Shown piece after piece: positions 36,121 through 43,504 of a stretch of 64,000 nucleotides of DNA. Positions within the stretch are counted from its first letter, which is position 1. Each line of letters begins with the position of its first letter. A program made the translations under genes and the position numbers. Location of the stretch: contig NZ_AJYD02000038.1 in assembly GCF_000286835.2 (NCBI RefSeq), positions 2,647,071 through 2,711,070 on the forward strand. The letters run 5' to 3'. The DNA is from Enterovibrio norvegicus FF-33 (lineage in GTDB: Bacteria > Pseudomonadota > Gammaproteobacteria > Enterobacterales > Vibrionaceae). The notes beneath the pieces were generated by a model. The model had not been told where the DNA came from. It searched no databases and worked only from the letters and a program-made list of their open reading frames with translations.

Positions 36121-37114
36121 GCAACGTATTCCTTTCAGCACATTGGCGCGAAGCGAAGCGCCAGCAGAACACGCGAATATTCCCTATGACGCGCTTCTTT
36201 ACGCCAAGAATACGCCGCCATTCAAGCAAGACATTGCGGTGTTTAATCGTCTTATTCCCATTGAAGGTAAGCCCACCAATCTCGCCATTTGGGCGCCAAT
36301 GGCGGATTTGGCTGACACCCAAGAAACAGATTCACGAGCAATCAATGGAACTGCACGCAACCCCATGCGCTATTACCTTACGCACCAGGGCGATGCGGTA
36401 AAAGCGCGGCACATTCACGCAAAGCCAGATATTCAGCTCAAGAAGCTGTGTCTGATTTTCCCCGGTTTCAATGGCGGCCCGTTCGATCAGTTTCACCTAG
36501 CGGAAACACTCGCAAAATCTGGCTATTGGGTCATGTCTGTAGGGTGCTATATCAACCCCGAACTCACACCGAGTGCCGACCCAGACAAGATCGCCCTCGC
36601 GCTGAAAGAGGCTTATGCCACCTACCCTTCAGTGTTGGCGGCCTTCACGCAGCTCACCGGCATGCCTGTTTCGCCCGATACGCTAACAAAGATTCGATAC
36701 CTCTCTTTTTCAGCTGGAATCTATCCCTTGTTGCGTGCGATAAGCGAAAACAATTGTCCGCAGTGGCAACATCAGATGTTGCTGATCGCCCCTGGGTTGT
36801 CCGCCACTTCAGGGCTGGAAGATCTATTGGCTGACGCCCCCGTTTCTGGCGTGGATGTAATTCATTCCGCGCAAGATACCCACCCAACCTTTGGCGATCC
36901 CTTACGGTATTTAACCCTGTTTGGTGACTCACTCACGCAGCTTCACTTGCTCCCTCACGGTGAGCACTACGACTTCATTCATCTGCCTTTATCTATTCAG
37001 AAGTCAGCACAAAAAACCCGCGCCAGCACCTCTGCCCAATCTCAACACGAGCACGCCGTGAAACAGGAATGTTTGGCGATCCTCAGCAACCTGATTCAAG
37101 GAGAAACACAATGA
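36113..37114 (+). CDS. Alpha/beta-hydrolase-fold protein with altered nucleophile elbow
   Basis: A 333-residue protein. LIFPGFNGGPFDQF fits the oxyanion-hole strand of alpha/beta hydrolases. The elbow reads YLSFSAGIYPLL, giving S-x-S-x-G rather than G-x-S-x-G. LPHGEHYDFIH supplies a candidate catalytic His. Cytoplasmic, with no signal peptide. Overlaps neighbours by 8 bp and 4 bp. A thioesterase or acyl-transfer role in product release is possible but inferred. Confidence 0.6.
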   Translation: MFEQRIPFSTLARSEAPAEHANIPYDALLYAKNTPPFKQDIAVFNRLIPIEGKPTNLAIWAPMADLADTQETDSRAINGTARNPMRYYLTHQGDAVKARHIHAKPDIQLKKLCLIFPGFNGGPFDQFHLAETLAKSGYWVMSVGCYINPELTPSADPDKIALALKEAYATYPSVLAAFTQLTGMPVSPDTLTKIRYLSFSAGIYPLLRAISENNCPQWQHQMLLIAPGLSATSGLEDLLADAPVSGVDVIHSAQDTHPTFGDPLRYLTLFGDSLTQLHLLPHGEHYDFIHLPLSIQKSAQKTRASTSAQSQHEHAVKQECLAILSNLIQGETQ

Positions 37115-38055
37115 GCACAAACATCGCCACATCTAGCATGATGAATATCGCCCATGTCTATTCCACACCGACGCCGTACACCGCGTTTGAGGATTGGCAA
37201 CAGTTCCACCCCGCTTACGGCGACGATATTTTATCTGATCCGCAGAGCGCGATTGATCTCGCCAATGAATTGGTGGCCCATTACAACCATTCAGAGTTTC
37301 ACAAAATGGCACCGGAGCGAGCCGACGATCTCGAACTGCGTTCGGTCAAGGAAATCATTGCTCGCTACCACGAACTTAACCCTGAATCCTCTGCGCCTGT
37401 CACGCCGGTAGGTGGTCGCTGCCGAGACCTCGCGTTGCTGGTGTGCAGCCAATTTCGCGCCCAAGGTGTGCCCGCTCGCCTTCGCTTTGGTTTTACGCAC
37501 ATGTATTACGACACCAAGCGTGCGCTTGCCGATCATGTTGTCGTGGAATACTTCGATGAAGGGCGTTGGAAAATTCTTGAACCACGTGGCAGTTCTCGCT
37601 TAATGGATCATCAAGACCTGGGGATTAATCCGATCGATGTTGACCCGAAGAAGTTCATCAATGGCCCACGCGCGTGGCATAAAATCCGAAACAAAACCCT
37701 GCGTGCTGAATGGTTCAGTGGCACAACGCCAAATGCGCAAATGGGCTTGTGGTATGTGCGAAAAATCATGCTGTTTGATTTGGCAAGCCTGTGCCGATAC
37801 GAAGCTGATGTGTTTGACTTATGGGGCTATTTAACCGATTCAAAACCAGGTGTGATGCCAAAGTTCAAGCCGCATCTAGAAGCGCTAGACAGCATCGCCG
37901 CCACAGATTTTCTGGATGAACATGCCTTTTCAGAGTGCTATCAACTCTTGGTGCAAGATGACCGCTTTTTACCGGATGGTGAAATCAGTGTGTCACCCAC
38001 ACTTGGGAAACGTTCCACGCTGTCAGTAAGGAAAGATGACTATGTTCTATATTAG
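37111..38055 (+). CDS. Transglutaminase-like enzyme, possible amide synthase
   Basis: About 314 residues from the ATG at 37111 (CAAGGAGAAACACA before it; ATGA overlap with the previous stop). A transglutaminase-like core is visible: GGRCRDLALLVCSQFRAQGVPARLRFGF with the nucleophilic Cys, ADHVVVEYF with the His, and WKILEP where the acidic third residue falls. In the andrimid pathway a transglutaminase homologue, AdmF, joins an acyl-thioester to an amine. By analogy this enzyme may make an amide between a carrier-bound acyl unit and an amine from the decarboxylase, or between two carrier-bound units. Confidence 0.72.
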   Translation: MSTNIATSSMMNIAHVYSTPTPYTAFEDWQQFHPAYGDDILSDPQSAIDLANELVAHYNHSEFHKMAPERADDLELRSVKEIIARYHELNPESSAPVTPVGGRCRDLALLVCSQFRAQGVPARLRFGFTHMYYDTKRALADHVVVEYFDEGRWKILEPRGSSRLMDHQDLGINPIDVDPKKFINGPRAWHKIRNKTLRAEWFSGTTPNAQMGLWYVRKIMLFDLASLCRYEADVFDLWGYLTDSKPGVMPKFKPHLEALDSIAATDFLDEHAFSECYQLLVQDDRFLPDGEISVSPTLGKRSTLSVRKDDYVLY

Positions 38056-39004
38056 TCGCAACATCACCGCTGACGCGCCGCGCGTACTGAATGTGATGGA
38101 GGATCATGACGCGTTATTCTTGAGTGCGTCATCCGCCAAAGTGTTTAGTCAATGGTACGGATTTCATGAGCTTCCTTACTACGACAATACGCCGTGCACT
38201 CAATATTATCAGCAAGCGCTACAAACCTTTGTTGACGCCGACAACAGCGCACCCGCTCACTATGACGCCGTGGTACATAATCACACCGGGGCGCTATGCG
38301 GTGTGTTTGGCGAACGGGTCATGCTGCGAAGCACCCGCGCCGCGCTCGGAAATAATGACACCGACGAGAACAACTGGCTGCCCTTTTCTTCCTCGGCCAC
38401 CAAATGCGCCACCCCCATGCAGCTGATGAAATACTTCGAACGCAACCGCACACTGAATAACGTTCTTTTAGTCACAGGAGACATTGCCGACAACGTTGAC
38501 CTTCGCGTTAATCCCGTTGCACTCAGTTCAGACACCATCAACATGGTACGGCTCACTCGCACGCCGAGTGATATCTCGGTGCTTTCAGTTGCGACCTTGT
38601 TTGACGGACAATTTTCAGGAGGGATCTACCTACAATCCAACGATGGCATGCAGCAAAAGTACAACGAGTTTTATCAGATCAACGTGGAAAAAGTGGTCGA
38701 GCGCTGCCTAGCAGACGCTAACCTCACGCGTGACGACATTGATGTGATATTACCGCACAACGTCAACGTGCAAACGTGGAAGAAATTGACAACAAAATTG
38801 GGCATCAGTATGGACAAGGTTTACACCAAGAACATTGCCCGATATGGTCACTGCTTCGGTGGTGATCTCTTCGTCAATCTCAACGATGTGTATAACGAAT
38901 TAGATAGCCAAGCATCTGTGACTTGCCTTGCTGTTGCAGCAGGGATCGGCGCGTCATTTGGTGCAACCCTATTTGGCATATCTAAAGGAAAGGAAACGGA
39001 ATGA
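38042..39004 (+). CDS. KAS III-like enzyme 3 with atypical triad
   Basis: About 320 residues; the ATG at 38042 has AAGGA 9 bp before it, while the one at 38036 is too close. Third KAS III-like paralogue: Cys in SSSATKCATPM, His in LPHNVN and the third motif YGHCFGGD with His for Asn. The C-terminal CLAVAAGIGASFGATL closes the fold. Overlaps the transglutaminase-like gene and, by 4 bp, the next gene. Three such paralogues in one operon imply several acyl-transfer or condensation steps. Confidence 0.8.
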   Translation: MFYISRNITADAPRVLNVMEDHDALFLSASSAKVFSQWYGFHELPYYDNTPCTQYYQQALQTFVDADNSAPAHYDAVVHNHTGALCGVFGERVMLRSTRAALGNNDTDENNWLPFSSSATKCATPMQLMKYFERNRTLNNVLLVTGDIADNVDLRVNPVALSSDTINMVRLTRTPSDISVLSVATLFDGQFSGGIYLQSNDGMQQKYNEFYQINVEKVVERCLADANLTRDDIDVILPHNVNVQTWKKLTTKLGISMDKVYTKNIARYGHCFGGDLFVNLNDVYNELDSQASVTCLAVAAGIGASFGATLFGISKGKETE

Positions 39005-39993
39005 GAGGTCGATGGAAGAAGATGAGTATTTTTCTGATTTCCACAATCGTCGTGCTGAGCATCATCGTGCTGACGATATTTTTATTACAACGCCCACCCT
39101 TAGACCCCGCGCTAGAGAAAGGTTTGCAGGTGTCAACGTTCATGGTGGAAGACACAACCGGTCAAACCCAGCTGGAAGCAAAAGTCTGGCAGTTACCGCC
39201 TGAGAACGAAACACAGCCCAAAGGCGTGATCTTGGTTTCACACGGGTTCTCCGCCACCGCGGGCACCATGCGTGTTTATGCGGCACAACTGGCACGCGCA
39301 GGTTATGTGGTTGCCGCCGTCACGCATGATGATCTCAAAGGTTTACGCAGTGGGTTGGTTGAAAACGACCCCATGATAGCCAGACAACGACACTTGCAAC
39401 TGCTGCTAGAACAGCTTTACGCCAACGATGCGCAGAACACGCTTCGCGCGTTACCTGTCGGCATGTTGGGCTATTCACTGGGCGGTTACACGGCACTCAC
39501 CAGCACGGCTTTTCCTGCACAACTGGACAAACAAGCGGCTTTTTGCGAAACCCAGCCACGCGGTGAAAACATCTTGCTGTGTAACCCGCGCTTTGGGCAA
39601 CGCATTCAGGCGATTCTCTCTCAAGAATCGACGGCTTCTACACCAAGCCTGATCCCCGCTTTCGCGATTGCGGTGTTTGCCCCGGCCTACACCCAACTCA
39701 TTGACATGACAGACCAAGAAAATGCGCCCCCCATCTTTCTGGCTAACGGCCAGTTGGATGAGTACATCAGCCCAACCGACATGGAATCACTGGCGCAATC
39801 GCACCGTTACATCAAAACACATAAAGAATTGGAAGATGCTGGCCACTATGTCTACCTGCCGTCATGCCCTTGGCCGCTTTCCATTTTTATGGAAAATTGC
39901 AAAGACCCGAAACCGATTGAACGCGCCCCCAAGCAAACCGCGCTGGCAAACGATGTGATCGCATTTTTTGATGAGAACTTGGTGACGCAGTAG
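39001..39993 (+). CDS. Membrane-anchored alpha/beta hydrolase
   Basis: A 330-residue dienelactone-hydrolase-like protein. It has one N-terminal membrane segment (FLISTIVVLSIIVLTIFLL), the oxyanion strand VSHGFSATAG, the nucleophile in GYSLGG, an Asp in NGQLDEYIS and His in DAGHYVY, so the triad is complete. The anchor suggests action at the periplasmic face, perhaps trimming an exported intermediate or self-resistance. Last gene of the first rightward operon, followed by strong hairpins. Confidence 0.75.
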   Translation: MRGRWKKMSIFLISTIVVLSIIVLTIFLLQRPPLDPALEKGLQVSTFMVEDTTGQTQLEAKVWQLPPENETQPKGVILVSHGFSATAGTMRVYAAQLARAGYVVAAVTHDDLKGLRSGLVENDPMIARQRHLQLLLEQLYANDAQNTLRALPVGMLGYSLGGYTALTSTAFPAQLDKQAAFCETQPRGENILLCNPRFGQRIQAILSQESTASTPSLIPAFAIAVFAPAYTQLIDMTDQENAPPIFLANGQLDEYISPTDMESLAQSHRYIKTHKELEDAGHYVYLPSCPWPLSIFMENCKDPKPIERAPKQTALANDVIAFFDENLVTQ

Positions 39994-40008
39994 CGGGATG
40001 GTTTGACT

Positions 40009-40057
40009 CCCCCCTGCTGAGAAGCGGGGGGCTTTGGAATGGGGATTGCCCCATTCC
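40009..40057 (+). terminator. Double hairpin ending the first biosynthetic operon
   Basis: The first hairpin pairs CCCCCC-TGCT with AGCGGGGGG and is followed by CTTT. The second pairs GGAATGGGG (40036-40044) with CCCCATTCC (40049-40057), a perfect 9-bp stem. Confidence 0.7.
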
Positions 40058-40180
40058 GTGTCAGCGATGTTCTACTTTATAAATTACAGTGAGGTTGCCT
40101 ACCATATTTTTTCTCATGCTATGGGTGTGTGTTCGGGGTCGAGGGGGGCTTAACACCACAAAGTGTTATAGCACGGATTA

Positions 40181-40208
40181 AGAAAAACCACCCTAGGGTG
40201 GTTTTTCT
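40181..40208. terminator. 28-bp perfect palindrome, bidirectional terminator
   Basis: AGAAAAACCACCCT directly followed by its reverse complement AGGGTGGTTTTTCT. The A- and T-runs at the ends allow termination in both directions. It isolates the TIR gene from the upstream operon. The ~290 bp from 39994 to 40286 otherwise hold only the hairpins and the TIR-gene promoter region. Confidence 0.75.
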
Positions 40209-40286
40209 AACTTGCTGATCAGATGGAATTTCTAGCTGGTGTAGTTCCGTTACGGTGGTAAAATATCTCTAATATAAGGAGAGTTT

Positions 40287-41285
40287 ATGGCAACACTGGC
40301 AAAAAGAGATATCAGGCTACTAGAGACGTACTTGCAAATGAGCGGCGGTCATTTACTCGATTTCTCTCACAGGACTTTGGCTGAGTTTTTTGAAGACTAC
40401 AGCATTGATATTGATGAGGCTCAATATCAAGTAGGTTCTGGGTCGAAAGCTAATCGCATGAGAGGCTTTTGGCAAGTAAGTAGCGATATGGTCGTCGGAC
40501 GTGTACTTAAAGGTGTGATTGAGTACTACGATGATAAGCGTGCGTCTGGTTTTTATATTGATGCGTCTAGCTACAGTGATGAGCTACGAGATAAGTGTTT
40601 AAAAATAGCCAACCAGTTAAGTCGTGGCACATACTCAGCTCAACTTGGTAGTCAACAGAGTGATACAGCACCTATCAAGCAAGCGATACGAAATACGATT
40701 CAACCGTCATTGCCCCCCTCTACACAGCAAACGACTCAACGGCCGATGCAAGCACCAGTGCGGCAAGATTTTCAACAGGCTGTACAAGCGATATTTCGAC
40801 AACCCGCACCAACTGAGCAACCAATGAATCCAGCAACCCAAGCCAGTAAACAGAAAGTGTTTATCGTACATGGTCATGATGACAACTTGAGAATGCAGGT
40901 TGAACTCTTTGTTAGAACTGTAGGCTTAGACCCTATAGTGCTCATGAACCAAGCTAATGGTGGTAATACTATCATCGAGAAGATTGAAGAGTACGGGGAT
41001 GTGGACTATGCGATTGTCCTCTATACACCGTGTGATGAGGGTAGAAATAAAGGAGCTCAAAACCTAAACGGCCGAGCTAGACAGAATGTTGTCTTTGAGC
41101 ATGGGTATTTCATTGCGCGACTAGGGCGTAAAAAAGTCTCAGCAATGGTTAAGCCAGGAGTTGAGATTCAAAACGACATTCAAGGAGTCGTCTATATCCC
41201 GACAGACACAAACTGGCAAAATCAGCTACTTAAAGAATTTCATAAGGCTGGATTAGAGTTTAATGCGAACGCATTGTTTGCATAG
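40287..41285 (+). CDS. TIR-like domain protein (Cap12/Pycsar-effector type, PF10137-like)
   Basis: A 332-residue protein. The N-terminal ~115 residues form an unrecognised globular domain. A Gln/Pro/Thr-rich linker follows (~125-185). The C-terminal ~145 residues are a TIR-like domain: KVFIVHGHDDNLRMQVE, the candidate NADase Glu in NTIIEKIEEY, IVLYTPCDEG and NVVFEHGYFIARLGR. Such domains occur as NAD-depleting effectors of antiphage systems. No cyclase or sensor gene is adjacent, so it may act alone. It is flanked by terminators, is more AT-rich than the biosynthetic genes and splits the locus in two, which suggests later acquisition. Confidence 0.78.
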   Translation: MATLAKRDIRLLETYLQMSGGHLLDFSHRTLAEFFEDYSIDIDEAQYQVGSGSKANRMRGFWQVSSDMVVGRVLKGVIEYYDDKRASGFYIDASSYSDELRDKCLKIANQLSRGTYSAQLGSQQSDTAPIKQAIRNTIQPSLPPSTQQTTQRPMQAPVRQDFQQAVQAIFRQPAPTEQPMNPATQASKQKVFIVHGHDDNLRMQVELFVRTVGLDPIVLMNQANGGNTIIEKIEEYGDVDYAIVLYTPCDEGRNKGAQNLNGRARQNVVFEHGYFIARLGRKKVSAMVKPGVEIQNDIQGVVYIPTDTNWQNQLLKEFHKAGLEFNANALFA

Positions 41286-41484
41286 GTAGGCCCGTCAGGT
41301 TAGGACTTAGTTATTCTTGAGTGCATGGTTGCAATACCTCACGTAATCCGAAAAGTCAGAGTATGCTTTTGTTCATAACTTACTTTTGTCCACTTTTGAG
41401 TTAGCCACGATGGCTAGCTCAAAATTGTCCAATAACGAGCCAATGCATCCGTCAGCGTTCACTAGCCCCCATACGCATCAGCTC

Positions 41485-41504
41485 CCCTGTCACAAGTGAC
41501 AGCT
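41485..41504 (+). promoter_or_regulatory. lux box-like element upstream of the ACP operon
   Basis: CCCTGT-CACAAGTG-ACAGCT has the CTGT-N8-ACAG core and a perfect 16-bp palindrome. It lies ~208 bp before the ACP start, inside a 415-bp gene-free region (41286-41712) after the TIR gene. Confidence 0.68.
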
Positions 41505-41607
41505 CTGCTCGCTCGCCATACATGCCTCAACACCAACCCTAAATTTACACAATTAAAATCAAGCAATTAGGTCTACACACCTCTTCTGCCCTCTCTTTAA
41601 AAAATCG

Positions 41608-41627
41608 CACTGTCAAAAGTGTCAGGT
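41608..41627 (+). promoter_or_regulatory. Second, weaker lux box-like element before the ACP gene
   Basis: CACTGT-CAAAAGTG-TCAGGT fits the lux box geometry with one core mismatch (TCAG for ACAG). It is 85 bp before the ACP start, almost the same distance as the box before luxI, so it may be the functional promoter site, with the stronger box upstream as auxiliary. Confidence 0.5.
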
Positions 41628-41712
41628 TATCAAATCTCCTTCTCAGGCTTAGTTTGTATTCATGGATTTCGAGCAACACACAAACAACCTAACCGAGTAA
41701 ATGGAGTTAATT

Positions 41713-41982
41713 ATGCAAAGAGAAAACGCGTATCAAAATATGGTGGCCATTCTGAAATCAACCATCACGATTCCGGAAGATGTGGAACTGGCCGAGAACA
41801 CCAGCCTGCGTGATGACCTGGGGATGGATTCATTAGGATCTCTGACTTTCTTGATGGAACTTGAAGAGTCTATTGATGGGTTTTCTATTGACCCTGAAAG
41901 CCTCGAAGAGCGCCATTTCAGCTCGATTGGCGCCATGGTTGATTACATTGTTGAAAATGTCGAACTCGCGCCGGCAGCCTAA
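41713..41982 (+). CDS. Acyl carrier protein
   Basis: About 89 residues from the ATG at 41713 (GGAG spaced 6 bp before; the ATG at 41701 is less well placed). The phosphopantetheine site is the Ser in LGMDSLGSLTFLMELEE, preceded by the typical acidic loop (NTSLRDD). It is the only carrier protein in the locus, so the adenylating enzymes, KAS III-like enzymes and dehydrogenase probably all work on it. First gene of the second rightward operon. Confidence 0.9.
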   Translation: MQRENAYQNMVAILKSTITIPEDVELAENTSLRDDLGMDSLGSLTFLMELEESIDGFSIDPESLEERHFSSIGAMVDYIVENVELAPAA

Positions 41983-41984
41983 TT

Positions 41985-42875
41985 ATGTACATTAATTATT
42001 GCCAATATTTCCCACTGGATGAAAGGAGCCTACGACAGGAACCTCGGGAACGGTATACCACCTACTTCAAGGACTTATACCGCATTTCCGACAAAGACCT
42101 GTCGCACGAAACCTTTTTGGCAGGTGATCAATATAGCTATACCAACATCATTGATTCGGTGTTAGACGGCAACTTACCGTTCGCGGCCTACCCAGATATC
42201 TCTGATGTGGCTTTTAGCTATTGGACACCCGAGTGGGACCCTGAGTACTCGGCGTTCGCGACCTACTTCCTTTGGAAAAGCGACGTAGACGCTGAGATTA
42301 TCGATGTGTGCGATGTGGGCTCTATCGCCACCACGACCGCACTTCACATCCTTTTCAATACTGACAGCCTTGAAGATCCTCGCACCAAAATTTTGGTCGG
42401 CATGGAGCAAAACTCTGTGCCTCGCTACCTGCCAGACAACAACATGATGCCCACCCATTCCAGCGGCTCGGCATTGTTTGTGAGCCAAGCCAACAGCGAA
42501 GGGGCGCTTTTCAAACTTGAAGACTCGCTTTTCTTAAATGAAAACAAGATTTACGCATCGAACTTTGTACTGGCAGAAGAGCTGCAAGCGTTGCTCGATA
42601 AACACAAGTTAAGCGCTGGCGATTGCACGCTGTTCTTGCAAAGAAACACGGCGGCATTTAAGCAATTGGATTATTTGTCGGACAAGGGAGAAATCTCTGC
42701 CGACTTATTACGCCATGCTCACTATTTACCCGCCCAGTATTCGGTGAATACCTTGCCGAAACTCTTGGATGAGTATCAACGCCATCCTGAATCATTCCGC
42801 AGCAGCATTTGGGTGTTCATTGATGAAGACGCCGAATCGCTAAATACAACCATCAGCTTGTTGAGGGCGTTGTAA
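41985..42875 (+). CDS. Divergent ketosynthase-fold protein apparently lacking the active-site Cys
   Basis: A 296-residue protein. DVCDVGSIATTTALHILF looks like the KAS III nucleophile helix, but Ile stands where Cys is expected. TKILVGMEQNSVPRYL and HSSGSALFVSQ resemble the following core strands. A PHxxN motif and the GHC motif of the three paralogues are missing; a Gln-Arg-Asn-Thr stretch lies where the His region would be. It may be a non-catalytic partner, a decarboxylase-like variant or a pseudo-enzyme. It begins 2 bp after the ACP stop and overlaps the next start (TAATG). Confidence 0.55.
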   Translation: MYINYCQYFPLDERSLRQEPRERYTTYFKDLYRISDKDLSHETFLAGDQYSYTNIIDSVLDGNLPFAAYPDISDVAFSYWTPEWDPEYSAFATYFLWKSDVDAEIIDVCDVGSIATTTALHILFNTDSLEDPRTKILVGMEQNSVPRYLPDNNMMPTHSSGSALFVSQANSEGALFKLEDSLFLNENKIYASNFVLAEELQALLDKHKLSAGDCTLFLQRNTAAFKQLDYLSDKGEISADLLRHAHYLPAQYSVNTLPKLLDEYQRHPESFRSSIWVFIDEDAESLNTTISLLRAL

Positions 42876-43504
42876 TGTATCGTCTCGATTTCGAAAACCA
42901 TTGCAGCATCATTGCTGACCCGCAAGAGGAGCAGTTACAAGGCACCTTAGTTTCTGCTTTTCACGGCGCAGACAGGAGTGTTGTGATAATAGACCGCCGA
43001 GCCCGCTCAGATGGCCCATCTGTCACCCTTGATCGTGTAGATGCCGAAAACCTGATCGCACTTCCCAATACCTATTTGGTGAAGGTGTCGTCGCGCACAA
43101 GGAAAACCTTGCCAACCCCAGGGTTTCACGAGCAGCCATTGAGCGATGCGCTGCCCACATGGGAGGCGTTTGTTCAGCAATCACTTTCTTGTTTTCACGC
43201 CGAGATGTCGGTGTTTTTTCGCCACGTCGTCGCACGGCTGAAAACCAAAAAGGTGGGAGAGAACACGCTGATCGACATTGAAAACGTCGCCCTTTCTGTC
43301 ACGGATTATCACCGTTTTCTGTTCCACGTTGAGTTGGCGTCCCAAACGCTACCGGAGACGTTAACGCCGCTGTCTGAGCGTGTGCTGCTGGCCTCAAATA
43401 CTCTCTCGAACTTGCAAGGCGGCATTTCCATTCTGGCCGGAAGCGGTGTCGAACATCACCTGCAATATGCCCTTTTACTCAACGATTTGGAGCAATGGCG
43501 ATGA
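42875..43504 (+). CDS. Unknown protein coupled to the acyl-CoA dehydrogenase
   Basis: A 209-residue soluble, mostly helical-looking protein. I recognise no family. The C-terminal LSNLQGGISILAGSGVEHHL recalls, faintly, the last helices of acyl-CoA dehydrogenases, so it could be a shrunken paralogue or an accessory subunit of the next gene product. It overlaps the gene before by one base and the next by 4 bp, indicating tight co-translation. Confidence 0.5.
   Translation: MYRLDFENHCSIIADPQEEQLQGTLVSAFHGADRSVVIIDRRARSDGPSVTLDRVDAENLIALPNTYLVKVSSRTRKTLPTPGFHEQPLSDALPTWEAFVQQSLSCFHAEMSVFFRHVVARLKTKKVGENTLIDIENVALSVTDYHRFLFHVELASQTLPETLTPLSERVLLASNTLSNLQGGISILAGSGVEHHLQYALLLNDLEQWR

Noticed and set aside
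41619-41813. Short ORF overlapping the start of the ACP gene
   Set aside because: It is out of frame with the ACP, lacks a ribosome-binding site and covers a lux box-like element; its protein has no domain character.
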